Under the pieces are notes generated by a model, which was not told the DNA's origin, made no database searches, and saw only the letters and a list, made by a program, of their open reading frames with translations. Below are positions 1 through 7,354 of a stretch of 22,230 bases of DNA, one piece after another. Every line of letters starts with the position of its first letter. The first letter of the stretch is position 1. This DNA comes from Clostridiaceae bacterium (lineage in GTDB: Bacteria; Bacillota; Clostridia; Oscillospirales; Acutalibacteraceae). Location: contig JAEDEQ010000026.1 in assembly GCA_016293225.1 (NCBI GenBank), positions 1 through 22,230 on the forward strand, given 5' to 3'. Both the position numbers and the translations under genes were made by a program.

Positions 1-992
1 ATGAGACCGACAAGCGTCACTATGCTCACGTTGACTGCCCGGGTCACGCCGACTACATCAAGAACATGATCACCGGCGCTGCTCAGATGGACGGTGCTAT
101 CCTCGTTATCGCTGCTACCGACGGCCCGATGGCTCAGACCAAGGAGCACCTTCTCCTTGCCCGTCAGGTTGGCGTTCCCGCAATCATCGTTTTCATGAAC
201 AAGGTTGACCAGGTTGACGACGACGAGCTTCTTGAGCTTGTTGAAATGGAAATCCGTGAAACTCTTGCCGAGTATGAATTTGACGAGAACTGCCCGATTA
301 TCAAGGGCTCGGCTCTTAAGGCTCTTGAATATAACGGCGGCGACATGGCTGCTCCGGAAATTGCCTGCATCTGGGAACTCATGGACGCTGTTGACAGCTA
401 CATCCCGACTCCCGACCGTAAGGCTGACCTTCCGTTCCTTATGCCTGTTGAGGACGTATTCACCATCACCGGCCGCGGCACCGTTGCTACCGGTAGAGTT
501 GAGCGCGGACAGCTCAAGACAGGTGAGGAAGTTGAAATCGTTGGTCTTTCCGACGAGAAGAGAAAGACCGTTTGCACCGGTATCGAAATGTTCCGTAAGA
601 TCCTCGACTATGCTGAGGCCGGCGACAACATCGGCTGCCTGCTTCGTGGTATCCAGAGAAACGAGGTTGAACGCGGTCAGGTTCTTTCAAAGCCCGGTTC
701 AATCCATCCGCACACCAAGTTCAAGGGTCAGGTTTACGTCCTTACCAAGGATGAAGGCGGCCGTCACACTCCGTTCTTCAACAACTATCGTCCGCAGTTC
801 TATTTCAGAACTACTGACGTTACCGGCGTTATCTCCCTTCCGGAAGGCACTGAAATGTGCATGCCCGGCGACAACGTTGAAATGAGCGTTGAGCTTATCA
901 CCGAGATCGCTATCGAAGAAGGTCTTCGTTTCGCTATCCGTGAAGGCGGACGTACCGTTGGTTCAGGCGTTGTTACCGCTATCGATGACTGA
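1..992 (+). CDS. tuf: Translation elongation factor Tu (EF-Tu), 5'-truncated by the window edge
   Basis: GTPase that delivers aminoacyl-tRNA to the ribosomal A site in the cytoplasm. The reading frame is open from base 3, giving 329 visible codons; about the first 70 residues (P-loop and most of switch I) lie outside the window. Seen directly: the G3 motif DCPGHADY, the G4 motif NKVD, the G5 SAL motif, and in domain III the FxNYRPQFYFRTTDVTG signature. The protein ends normally in TAIDD followed by TGA. The C/T-rich wobble positions (for example repeated GTT and CTT/CTC) fit a highly expressed gene. An intrinsic terminator follows about 60 bases after the stop, so this is the last gene of its unit (usually the str operon). 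Identity is essentially certain; only the 5' end is missing. Confidence 0.98.
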   Translation, partial: ETDKRHYAHVDCPGHADYIKNMITGAAQMDGAILVIAATDGPMAQTKEHLLLARQVGVPAIIVFMNKVDQVDDDELLELVEMEIRETLAEYEFDENCPIIKGSALKALEYNGGDMAAPEIACIWELMDAVDSYIPTPDRKADLPFLMPVEDVFTITGRGTVATGRVERGQLKTGEEVEIVGLSDEKRKTVCTGIEMFRKILDYAEAGDNIGCLLRGIQRNEVERGQVLSKPGSIHPHTKFKGQVYVLTKDEGGRHTPFFNNYRPQFYFRTTDVTGVISLPEGTEMCMPGDNVEMSVELITEIAIEEGLRFAIREGGRTVGSGVVTAIDD

Positions 993-1050
993 TTACTGCT
1001 TAGCAGGGATTGTCGCTTTTAGCGCTTCTCAAAAAGCATAATTAAAAATT

Positions 1051-1103
1051 AAAGCTATAATTTGCATTGAGTTTTCTCTTTGCAAGTTATAGCTTTTTTG
1101 TTT
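1051..1103 (+). terminator. Intrinsic terminator after tuf, probably bidirectional
   Basis: A 16-bp stem (1051-1066 with 1081-1096, one G-U wobble) encloses a 14-base loop and is followed by a T-rich tract (1093-1103). The opposite strand also has a T-rich run after the stem (complement of 1041-1050), so the hairpin can also stop the convergent glycerate kinase operon, whose last stop codon is at 1119. Confidence 0.9.
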
Positions 1104-1118
1104 GTCTGTTAAATTGTC

Positions 1119-2339
1119 TTAATAATCCGTCAGAATGACCGTCAGGTCGTTGACGTTTGTTCCCGTCGGCCCGGTAACAAGCAAATCTCCGCCAAGCTCC
1201 AGCGCATGGTAGGAATCGTTGTTGTTGAGCGCTGAAAGCGGATCAAGACCGCCCTTTTTAATGCGGAAAAAGCTTTCTCCGTCCGCAATTCCGCCTGCGG
1301 CGTCGGTTGGTCCGTCGGTACCGTCCGAGCCGGCGGAAGCAAAAACAATCCCCTTTTTTCCCTTGAGCGCGATTGCCGCGGCAAGAGCCATCTCCTGATT
1401 CCTGCCGCCGAGCCCGTTGCCCTTGAGAGTTACGGTTGTTTCTCCGCCTGCAATGTAGGCGTGTTTTCCTTTTGCTTGCGGAATCTCTGCAATGAGCCTT
1501 ACAGCCTCTTCCCTTGCTTCGCCGCAAAGCGAACGGGAGAGTGAGGTGACCTCATAGCCGAGCATAGCCGCCTTTTCTTCGGCGGCGGAGCAAAGTGTAT
1601 TAATGTCCCCGATGATGAAGTAGCCGCCGTCGTTGATTGTTTGCGCGTACTTTCTTTTGCAAAGCAAAAAGATAATCTCCTTGTACTCCGGAAGGTATTT
1701 TTCCGTTGACGCGGCGAGCGTTTCCGGCGTAGTGGAGTCCGGCACGGTCAGACCGGAGGCAATAACGCTTTTATCGTTGCTCAGAACATCGGAAAGCGCA
1801 ACGGTAATAACCTTAGCCGGATAAAGGGCCTCTGAAAATTTTCCGCCCTTAACGAGCGAAATACTGCGGCGAACGGCGTTGATATCGTCAATCGGCGCGC
1901 CGCGTGCAAGCAGCTTTTTTGTGATATCGAGCTGAATATCGGGCAAAACGGCGCATTTTTCAAAAAGAGCGCTGCCGCCGCCGGAGAGAAGCACAAGGCA
2001 GGTGTCGTCCTTTTCGGTTTTTGCGGCAATTCTCAGCGCAACCTGAGCGGCGCGCAGGCTGTTTCCGTCGCTTAACGGGTGAGCGGCTTCAATAACCTTG
2101 AAAAACGGAGAGGAAAACCCCTTTGAATGTCCGTATTTTGTTACAACAAGTCCGCGGAAAATTTTATCCCCGTAAAAATCGGCCGCGGCTTTTGCCATCG
2201 GAACGGCGGCCTTGCCTATGCTGAAAACAAACAGCCGTCCGCTGTGCGGCGCAAGCTTTTTGAGCGCCTTCAGCGTTGAGTCATAGGGATCCGCCTTTTT
2301 AACGGCATAATCAATGATGTCAAGAATGTCTTTTCTCAT
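1119..2339 (-). CDS. Glycerate 2-kinase, GckA/TtuD (MOFRL) family
   Basis: Phosphorylates D-glycerate, most often to 2-phosphoglycerate, feeding glycerate into lower glycolysis; cytoplasmic. The 406 residues match the usual 400-450 of this family. N-terminal DUF4147-type domain: FSIGKAA near residues 39-45, AAHPLSDG near 85-92 and the glycine-rich SGGGSAL at 119-125. C-terminal MOFRL domain: AGGETTVTLKG...GGRNQE and ASAGSDGTDGPTDAAGG. The ATG overlaps the stop of the upstream alpha/beta hydrolase (ATGA, 4-base overlap), so the two are translationally coupled and in one operon. It is the last gene before a shared terminator at 1051-1103. The phosphorylated position (2- or 3-) cannot be read from sequence. 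Confidence 0.93.
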   Translation of the reverse strand: MRKDILDIIDYAVKKADPYDSTLKALKKLAPHSGRLFVFSIGKAAVPMAKAAADFYGDKIFRGLVVTKYGHSKGFSSPFFKVIEAAHPLSDGNSLRAAQVALRIAAKTEKDDTCLVLLSGGGSALFEKCAVLPDIQLDITKKLLARGAPIDDINAVRRSISLVKGGKFSEALYPAKVITVALSDVLSNDKSVIASGLTVPDSTTPETLAASTEKYLPEYKEIIFLLCKRKYAQTINDGGYFIIGDINTLCSAAEEKAAMLGYEVTSLSRSLCGEAREEAVRLIAEIPQAKGKHAYIAGGETTVTLKGNGLGGRNQEMALAAAIALKGKKGIVFASAGSDGTDGPTDAAGGIADGESFFRIKKGGLDPLSALNNNDSYHALELGGDLLVTGPTGTNVNDLTVILTDY

Positions 2340-3250
2340 TTTGCCTCACACTCCGCCGCCTGAAGTTCCTTTAAAATGACCTTGCAGGTGCGTTCACCCT
2401 CGTCAAAAACAAAAATATGGCCGGAATTTTCAAAGGTATAAAGGTGCATATCGGGGAAGATACGGCAGAGCTGTTCGGACTGATAATACGGCATGGTTTT
2501 GTCCGCCGTACCCCAGATTGTGCAAAGAGGAACGCCGTTCTTTGCCGTCTGAATGTAGTTCGGGACGGTTATATCCGGGCGCAGAATGGTGTTACGCAGG
2601 CTGGAAAGCGTTGCTTTGAGGAAGCCCTTATATCTTGCACATTCGGCGAATTTTTCAAGGTAGTAATCGGTTTGTTCCGGGCTGTAGATAAGCTCGGAGC
2701 AAGAGCCGTTCAAAAGCAATTTTCCGCCGAGCAGGGAGAACATCAGTTCGCCGAGACCTTTTTTCTTTGCCATTTTCATGTAAAGCGGAGCTTTGAACTC
2801 CATTCCTGCCGGCGCAAGAAGAAAGAGCTTTCTGACACTTTGCGGATACTTTGCCGCATACGCCGTTACGACCGAGCCGCCCATTGAGGTGCCGAAAAGA
2901 TAGAATTTTTCGCCGGGAATGAGTGCGTCAACAAGCTCCTTGAGCTGGCGTGCAAAAAGGTCGGGTGTATAGTCGCCTGCAACTCTTTCGGAAAGTCCTC
3001 TGCCGAGCAGGTCATAGCGGATAACCTTGTATCCCCTGCTCACAAGGAAAGCAAAGACCTTGTCATAGATAAAGTAGGGCGTTGCATAGCCGTGGACGAG
3101 AACGACCGGTTCGCCCTCGCCTTTCATCTCGTAGTGCGTTTCGCCGCAGGGCAGCTTTATGAACGAGCCTTGGTGCTTTTTCTTTTCCTCCGGCGTAAGC
3201 TCAAACTTTTCAATGTCAGCAATAAGCTGTTTCAGTCTGCGTTTTTCCAT
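2336..3250 (-). CDS. Alpha/beta-hydrolase fold protein
   Basis: Predicted serine hydrolase of 304 residues with no signal peptide, so cytoplasmic. Seen: oxyanion-hole HG at residues 53-54 (VLVHGYA), nucleophile elbow GTSMGG with Ser122, likely acid Asp250 (WGTADKTMPY) and likely catalytic His278 (ENSGHIF), in the canonical order. The region 150-230 is the expected variable lid. The first 30 residues are a charged helix not typical of the core fold. The RBS GGAG lies 9 bases before the ATG. It sits between a flavoprotein reductase gene (32-base gap) and glycerate kinase (overlapping), probably in one transcript. The substrate is unknown; esterase, lactonase or C-C hydrolase are all possible, and an ester hydrolase releasing glycerate would suit the neighbour, but that is inference only. 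Confidence 0.9.
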   Translation of the reverse strand: MEKRRLKQLIADIEKFELTPEEKKKHQGSFIKLPCGETHYEMKGEGEPVVLVHGYATPYFIYDKVFAFLVSRGYKVIRYDLLGRGLSERVAGDYTPDLFARQLKELVDALIPGEKFYLFGTSMGGSVVTAYAAKYPQSVRKLFLLAPAGMEFKAPLYMKMAKKKGLGELMFSLLGGKLLLNGSCSELIYSPEQTDYYLEKFAECARYKGFLKATLSSLRNTILRPDITVPNYIQTAKNGVPLCTIWGTADKTMPYYQSEQLCRIFPDMHLYTFENSGHIFVFDEGERTCKVILKELQAAECEAK

Positions 3251-3282
3251 TTTTGTTTTCTCCTTTGCTTTATCAGTCGTTT

Positions 3283-3900
3283 TCAGCGTATGAAGTTTGT
3301 TTTAATTATTTCTTCACTCTCCGGAATGCCGAAGGCGTTCTTTCCAAGCTCTATTGACTTCATGAGGAAAGCCATGTTCCGGGCAAGAGTGCGCATGGTC
3401 CCGAGACCCTCCTTGTCCTGCAGAGCCTCCTCGGCATTGTTTCCGTGAATCTGGTTCCAGTACCGGCTTGAGGCAATCGGCATGGAGCTTATTGAAAAGT
3501 ATTTGTTTATCCGGTCAAACGCCGCCGTGCAGCCGCCGCGCCTTGCGGAAACCACCGCCGCGCCGACCTTCATTGTTTTATCAAACGGTGAGGAATGGAA
3601 AAGTCTGTCGCAAAAGGCGCAAAGCGTTGCGTTTGCCGAGGCGTAATAGACCGGAGAGGCAAGAACAATGCCGTTGCTTTTTTCAAATTCCTCTGCCGCG
3701 CGGTTGACCTCGTCGTCAAAAACGCATTTACCGTGTTCGCCGCAAAAGCCGCAGGCAATGCAGCCGCGTATTGCTTTTTTGCCGATATGCATCAGCGTGG
3801 TTTCAATCCCCTGCTCCTCAAAGACGGTTAACATCTGAGAGAGGGCTGTGTATGTGCTGCCTTTTTCATGCGGGCTTGCATTGATGAGCAAAACTTTCAT
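3283..3900 (-). CDS. Flavodoxin-fold FMN reductase, iron-sulfur flavoprotein (Isf)-like
   Basis: Predicted FMN-binding NAD(P)H or ferredoxin-linked oxidoreductase, 205 residues. The N-terminus MKVLLINASPHEKGSTYTAL is the typical FMN-phosphate loop (SPxxxGxT). Residues 47-59 contain Cys47-x2-Cys50-x2-Cys53-x5-Cys59, fitting the compact CX2CX2CX4-7C motif described for Isf proteins that hold a 4Fe-4S cluster. ASPVYYASANATLCAFCDRL is the usual second FMN-contact segment. An upstream in-frame start (3927) exists, but 3900 is chosen because GGAGG lies 6 bases before this ATG. It is the first gene of a probable three-gene operon. Isf-type assignment rests on the cysteine spacing; many relatives with similar cysteines have no demonstrated cluster. 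Confidence 0.88.
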   Translation of the reverse strand: MKVLLINASPHEKGSTYTALSQMLTVFEEQGIETTLMHIGKKAIRGCIACGFCGEHGKCVFDDEVNRAAEEFEKSNGIVLASPVYYASANATLCAFCDRLFHSSPFDKTMKVGAAVVSARRGGCTAAFDRINKYFSISSMPIASSRYWNQIHGNNAEEALQDKEGLGTMRTLARNMAFLMKSIELGKNAFGIPESEEIIKTNFIR

Positions 3901-3973
3901 GGCGAACCTCCGATAACAAATAATCAAAATCGCTTTTCCGTCCGGTCAGTTGGTGTACAACCGGCGTCACTTA

Positions 3974-4001
3974 ATTATATGCCGAAGACACAGACGGACA
4001 A
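3974..4001 (-). promoter_or_regulatory. Sigma-A-type promoter of the reductase/hydrolase/glycerate kinase operon
   Basis: On the minus strand: -35 TTGTCC (3996-4001), 16-base spacer, -10 TATAAT (3974-3979). It lies about 75 bases upstream of the first start codon at 3900, giving a leader of roughly 65 bases. Confidence 0.7.
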
Positions 4002-4136
4002 CCTTTATTTTAGCAGAAAAGCGCAGAATAAACAAGATGTTGAAAGGCAAAATTGAAAAGACAGGGTGCGGCTTTTGCCGGGCAAAAGGGTAATAAAAGG
4101 GCAATATAAAAAGGCAAAGTTTTTTCAAAAAAATGC

Positions 4137-4165
4137 TTGACATTTGCAGTGAATGGTGGTATAGT
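4137..4165 (+). promoter_or_regulatory. Strong promoter for tRNA-Leu
   Basis: Consensus -35 TTGACA (4137-4142), 17-base spacer, -10 TATAGT (4160-4165). The expected start point is about 30 bases before the mature tRNA 5' end at 4206. Confidence 0.88.
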
Positions 4166-4205
4166 ATACGAGCATTCGCAAGTGATGCAAATCAAGTTAA
4201 TATAT

Positions 4206-4290
4206 GCGAGAGTGGCGGAATCGGCAGACGCGCACGTTTGAGGGGCGTGTGGGGTGACTCGTACGGGTTCAAGTCCCGTCTCTCGCACCA
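4206..4290 (+). tRNA. tRNA-Leu, anticodon GAG, 3' CCA encoded
   Basis: The 85 bases fold as a class II (long variable arm) tRNA. Acceptor stem GCGAGAG pairs with CTCTCGC, the D-stem is GCG/CGC around GAATCGGCAGA, anticodon stem CACGT/GCGTG (4233-4237 with 4245-4249), loop TTGAGGG with anticodon GAG at 4240-4242 (reads CUC/CUU leucine codons), a variable arm GGGGTGACTC, T-arm ACGGG-TTCAAGT-CCCGT, and a genomically encoded CCA. It is a single-gene unit with its own promoter and terminator. Confidence 0.97.
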
Positions 4291-4293
4291 TTT

Positions 4294-4341
4294 CGAGTGT
4301 TCATTACGGATTTAAGTTATGAACACTCGATTTTCTTTTTG
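4294..4341 (+). terminator. Intrinsic terminator of tRNA-Leu
   Basis: A perfect 11-bp stem, CGAGTGTTCAT (4294-4304) with ATGAACACTCG (4319-4329), 14-base loop, then ATTTTCTTTTT. It begins 4 bases after the tRNA CCA end. Confidence 0.9.
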
Positions 4342-4403
4342 CTAAGACATTTCCTCATATTTAGAGTATATAAGTAAATATTGTCTTTACCCCTTTGAAA
4401 AAC

Positions 4404-4441
4404 CAAAAATCTGCCGGTTGCAAAAATTACGGCCGGCAGAT
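4404..4441 (-). terminator. Intrinsic terminator of the oxidoreductase pair
   Basis: Minus-strand hairpin ATCTGCCGG/CCGGCAGAT (4433-4441 with 4409-4417), 15-base loop, followed on the minus strand by TTTTTGGTTTTTC. It lies directly after the stop codon at 4450. Confidence 0.85.
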
Positions 4442-4449
4442 AAATTTTA

Positions 4450-5655
4450 TTACATTTTCATTGGCGGAACTTCAATAACGAGGTCGCTTATAGGGAACGA
4501 ACAGCAGGGGTGAATATAACCGTACTGGAGGTCGGCAGCTCTTCTGCCGTCAACAGATTTAGGTACATACACATTTCCGCTCGCAAGATAGGAATGGCAC
4601 CATCCGCATTCGCCGCTTCTGCAGTGTGCAGGGGCGGCAATTCCGTTCTTTTCAAGCGTGCGGAGAATGCTCTCGTCGGGAGTGCCGATGACAGTGGTTT
4701 TTGCATCGCCGGAGATAACGGTAATGTTGAACCTGTCGGCAACATTTGCGGGATAATCGGCTTCTGAAGCAGGGTTGAAATATTCGCCGAAGAGCTCGTG
4801 GCGGACAAATTTTTTGCGGATGCCGAGCTTTTCAATTTCCTTGTCCACAAAACGGTACATCGCCTGAGGACCGCAGAGAAATACCGAGTAATCTCCGTCG
4901 GGCGCATATTTTTTAATTAAATCTGCTGTAATGAAGCCTTTTTCACAGCCGTCTTTTTCCTCGTCGCTGAGTACATTTATGTATTTGAAACGCGGGCAGG
5001 CTGCTTCAAGAGCCTTGAATTCTTCGTCAAAGATAGCGTCTTTAACGGTGCGGCTTCCGTAAAGCAGAACCATTGAAGCGTCCTCATCACCGTCGGCTAT
5101 TGCTTTGGCAAGCGAACGGAAAGGAGTAATTCCGCTGCCGCCTGCAACGGCTATTACGGTTTTGGCGTCTCTGAGAGGTTCATAAGTAAAGGTTCCGAGA
5201 GGCTCCGACGCAGTGACGGCGGTTCCCTCCTTCCAGTTGTCAAGAATGAACTGAGAGGCAATTCCGCCCTCAACGCGCTTTACGGTGAGCATATAGTGTC
5301 CGTCAAGAGCTTCTTTCGGAGAGGAGGCAAGGGAATAGGGACGGGTAAGCTTCATCTGACCTATTTCGAGCGCAACCGACAGATACTGTCCTGCGCTGAA
5401 CCAGGCAAGAGATTTTGTTCCCTTTTCCTCATCGGGTACAAGATAATAGCTTTTTGTGTCGGGCGTACGCTCAACAACCTTGCTGACTTTAAGATACTGC
5501 GTACCGGGATGAAGCGCGGCGGCAATCTGATTCGGAACATAAGAGCTAAGCTCCCGAACGGGAGTGTCCGGCGCCGCGTCTATTTTTGCCTGTCTGACAG
5601 GCGTCATTTTTGTGAAATCCATCGGATTGAGTTGACTGAGTTTTGGTTTGGACAT
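4450..5655 (-). CDS. FAD/NAD(P)-binding reductase with C-terminal 2Fe-2S ferredoxin domain
   Basis: Flavin electron-transfer protein, 401 residues, soluble. Domains in order: an extra N-terminal segment of about 50 residues; FAD-binding domain with RPYS at 105-108; NAD(P)-binding domain with GGSGITP at 172-178 and CGP at 261-263; plant-type 2Fe-2S ferredoxin domain with Cys345-x4-Cys350-x2-Cys353 and a distal Cys pair 384/385. This is the layout of Hcr/CDP-6-deoxy-hexose reductase/oxygenase-reductase type proteins that pass electrons from NAD(P)H via FAD and 2Fe-2S to a partner. An in-frame GTG start at 5664 exists; ATG 5655 is preferred because AGGAGG sits 8 bases upstream. The stop of the CrtI-like gene is one base upstream (TGA-T-ATG), so the partner is very probably that enzyme. 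Confidence 0.92.
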   Translation of the reverse strand: MSKPKLSQLNPMDFTKMTPVRQAKIDAAPDTPVRELSSYVPNQIAAALHPGTQYLKVSKVVERTPDTKSYYLVPDEEKGTKSLAWFSAGQYLSVALEIGQMKLTRPYSLASSPKEALDGHYMLTVKRVEGGIASQFILDNWKEGTAVTASEPLGTFTYEPLRDAKTVIAVAGGSGITPFRSLAKAIADGDEDASMVLLYGSRTVKDAIFDEEFKALEAACPRFKYINVLSDEEKDGCEKGFITADLIKKYAPDGDYSVFLCGPQAMYRFVDKEIEKLGIRKKFVRHELFGEYFNPASEADYPANVADRFNITVISGDAKTTVIGTPDESILRTLEKNGIAAPAHCRSGECGWCHSYLASGNVYVPKSVDGRRAADLQYGYIHPCCSFPISDLVIEVPPMKM

Positions 5656-5656
5656 A

Positions 5657-7174
5657 TCAGGCACCTCCTTTTAATCTTGACGCCACACGCTTGCCTATCA
5701 TTTCACCCATGATATACGCGCAGCTGTAACCGTCGCCGCGAATATAGTGACCGCCGCAGAAGTTGAGTCCGGGAATTGCATAGTCCGTCTTTTCAGCCGC
5801 AGTACGCGCCATAAGGTTATCCCAGCCCGAAAGCTTGTAGCCGTATATCGTTCCCTCGGGTGTTCCGAGATAACGGGCAAAGGTAACGGGTGTGGCAACG
5901 CTTATTTCTTCAATATGCGGCATGATGGACATACCGCTAAGCTTTTCGTAGTCCTCGATATATTTTTTTGCAATGGCGTTTTTATATTTTTTGTAGTCCT
6001 CGGGACGAAGATCCTTAGGAACATCGTTGCCGAAAACAGGAATGGTGAAGAACAGAGTGCAGGTGCCGTCCGGTGAAGAATCAGGAACAACATTGTTAAG
6101 GCAGTTAACAATATACAGGCCGTCTTCGGAGCGTTTGTTATACTGTACTCTCGGGTCGGGATCTCCGACAACAAAAACGGTATAATCCTTCATTCCAAGC
6201 TCCTCGGCGGTGCAATCGAGTCCAAGATATACCGTTGCAACGGAAATGCCGAATTCACGCGCATTTGCAAGCTTAACATTTTCTTTCGGAAGATATTTCA
6301 TATCGCTCCTGTTGAAAACATTGTTCGGTATAACATTCGAGATTATCTCGCGCGCATAAATCTTTTCGCCGTTTACCTCCACGCCTGCGGCGCTTCCGTC
6401 TTTATTGTAAAGGAATTTGGTAACTTCGCTGTTATATCTGATTTCGCCGCCGTTTTTCCTGATGACGTCTGTCAGAGACAGCGAAAGCTCATGCGACCTC
6501 AGGTGAGGCATGGCCGCGCCGTCAACAACATAGTCGTGTACCATGTTGAGGAAATGCATGGCGTTAAGCTCATCGGTCGGAACGCCGAGATAGCCCCAAT
6601 AGGTGTTAATCAGGTCCTGAGCGGCTTTCGGAATTCCGAGCGCAGTCATCACCTGCTCCACGCTGTGTCCTGCAACACGCATAAAATCGGAATGCTTCAG
6701 TATCATCGTGAGAGGATTGGGATGACCTTTCTTTGCATAAATGTAGTCAATCGCCTTGTCAATCTTCTTTTTCAGCATAAGAAAAGCGCGGACGTTTTCC
6801 TTGCAGCCCGGTACTGCCGCGTCAACGCTGCTGCAAAAGTCGTCAATGCCTGCTTTCAGCGTAACATCGTACCCTTTTTTACCCTTGCAGATAACTCTGA
6901 AGATATTATGTTCATATCTCCAGTCAATTTTTGCGCCCAGGCTGTCAAAAACCTTGTAAACTGTGTTCGGGCGCTCTTTTGTGCCAACGCTGCACAGCTC
7001 GTGGAGAGACGGTTCAAATTCAAAACGTCCCCTGCGGAAGCTGCTTGCACATCCTCCGGGCAGATTGTGCTTTTCAAGAAGCAGAGTTGACAGACCTGCT
7101 TTTGCCGTGTTTGCGGCGGCGGCAAGCCCTGCGTTGCCGGCTCCGACAACAATGACATCGTATTTTTTGCCCAT
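5657..7174 (-). CDS. CrtI/RetSat-like FAD-dependent oxidoreductase (phytoene desaturase superfamily)
   Basis: 505-residue flavoprotein of the amine-oxidase/phytoene-desaturase superfamily. The Rossmann FAD motif GAGNAG is at 11-16, the ribose-binding Glu34 follows, then LPGGCASSFRRGRFEFEPS, which is typical of CrtI, CrtISO and retinol saturase relatives. The C-terminus has the second FAD signature, GLNFCGGHYIRGDGYSCAYI. Members desaturate, isomerise or saturate C=C bonds in hydrophobic substrates. No carotenoid synthesis genes (crtB, crtE) are nearby, and the adjacent NAD(P)H reductase suggests use as a reductase (saturase) under anaerobic conditions; that is inference. Start 7174 is chosen over the longer frame (7201) because AAGGAGG lies 6 bases before it. 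Transcribed from a promoter in the divergent intergenic region shared with a GntR regulator. Confidence 0.88.
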   Translation of the reverse strand: MGKKYDVIVVGAGNAGLAAAANTAKAGLSTLLLEKHNLPGGCASSFRRGRFEFEPSLHELCSVGTKERPNTVYKVFDSLGAKIDWRYEHNIFRVICKGKKGYDVTLKAGIDDFCSSVDAAVPGCKENVRAFLMLKKKIDKAIDYIYAKKGHPNPLTMILKHSDFMRVAGHSVEQVMTALGIPKAAQDLINTYWGYLGVPTDELNAMHFLNMVHDYVVDGAAMPHLRSHELSLSLTDVIRKNGGEIRYNSEVTKFLYNKDGSAAGVEVNGEKIYAREIISNVIPNNVFNRSDMKYLPKENVKLANAREFGISVATVYLGLDCTAEELGMKDYTVFVVGDPDPRVQYNKRSEDGLYIVNCLNNVVPDSSPDGTCTLFFTIPVFGNDVPKDLRPEDYKKYKNAIAKKYIEDYEKLSGMSIMPHIEEISVATPVTFARYLGTPEGTIYGYKLSGWDNLMARTAAEKTDYAIPGLNFCGGHYIRGDGYSCAYIMGEMIGKRVASRLKGGA

Positions 7175-7205
7175 AATGCTCCTCCTTACGGCTTTATTCA
7201 CGATA

Positions 7206-7234
7206 ATAGTAACACCAAAAAAAGATTATTTCAA
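7206..7234 (-). promoter_or_regulatory. Promoter of the CrtI-like/reductase operon
   Basis: Minus strand: -35 TTGAAA (7229-7234), 17-base spacer, -10 TACTAT (7206-7211). The spacer holds TTTTTTTGGTGT (complement of 7212-7223), an exact inverted copy of 7287-7298 in the opposing promoter. Confidence 0.7.
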
Positions 7235-7298
7235 TCTTTTCGGAAAAACTGAAAAATTTTCAACGTTTTGCTGAAACTATGACTTGTTTTTTTGGTGT
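7212..7298. repeat. 12-bp perfect inverted repeat shared by the two divergent promoters
   Basis: ACACCAAAAAAA at 7212-7223 and its exact reverse complement TTTTTTTGGTGT at 7287-7298. Each arm lies in the -35/-10 spacer of one of the two divergent promoters, so a regulator bound there would face both polymerases symmetrically. Confidence 0.75.
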
Positions 7299-7313
7299 AT
7301 TATATGGTAAAAT
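7285..7313 (+). promoter_or_regulatory. Promoter of the GntR-family regulator
   Basis: -35 TTGTTT (7285-7290), 17-base spacer, -10 TAAAAT (7308-7313). The predicted start point near 7320 lies just before the palindrome at 7327-7337. Confidence 0.6.
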
Positions 7314-7326
7314 TTAAAAAGTTTTC

Positions 7327-7337
7327 TGGTAATACCA
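7327..7337. promoter_or_regulatory. Palindromic operator TGGTAATACCA
   Basis: A perfect odd palindrome (TGGTA-A-TACCA) of the TGGT-N3-ACCA type known for FadR-subfamily GntR repressors such as PdhR and LldR. It sits just downstream of the predicted start point and 17 bases before the regulator's ATG, which suits autorepression. Confidence 0.6.
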
Positions 7338-7354
7338 AGTACAAAGGTGATGTT

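Noticed and set aside
4133..4315. ORFs spanning the tRNA-Leu locus
   Set aside because: They cover the promoter and the folded tRNA; frames across tRNA genes are not coding.
5657..7174. Carotenoid biosynthesis assignment for the CrtI-like gene
   Set aside because: No phytoene synthase, prenyl synthase or other carotenoid gene is nearby, and the linked reductase fits a reductive role better.
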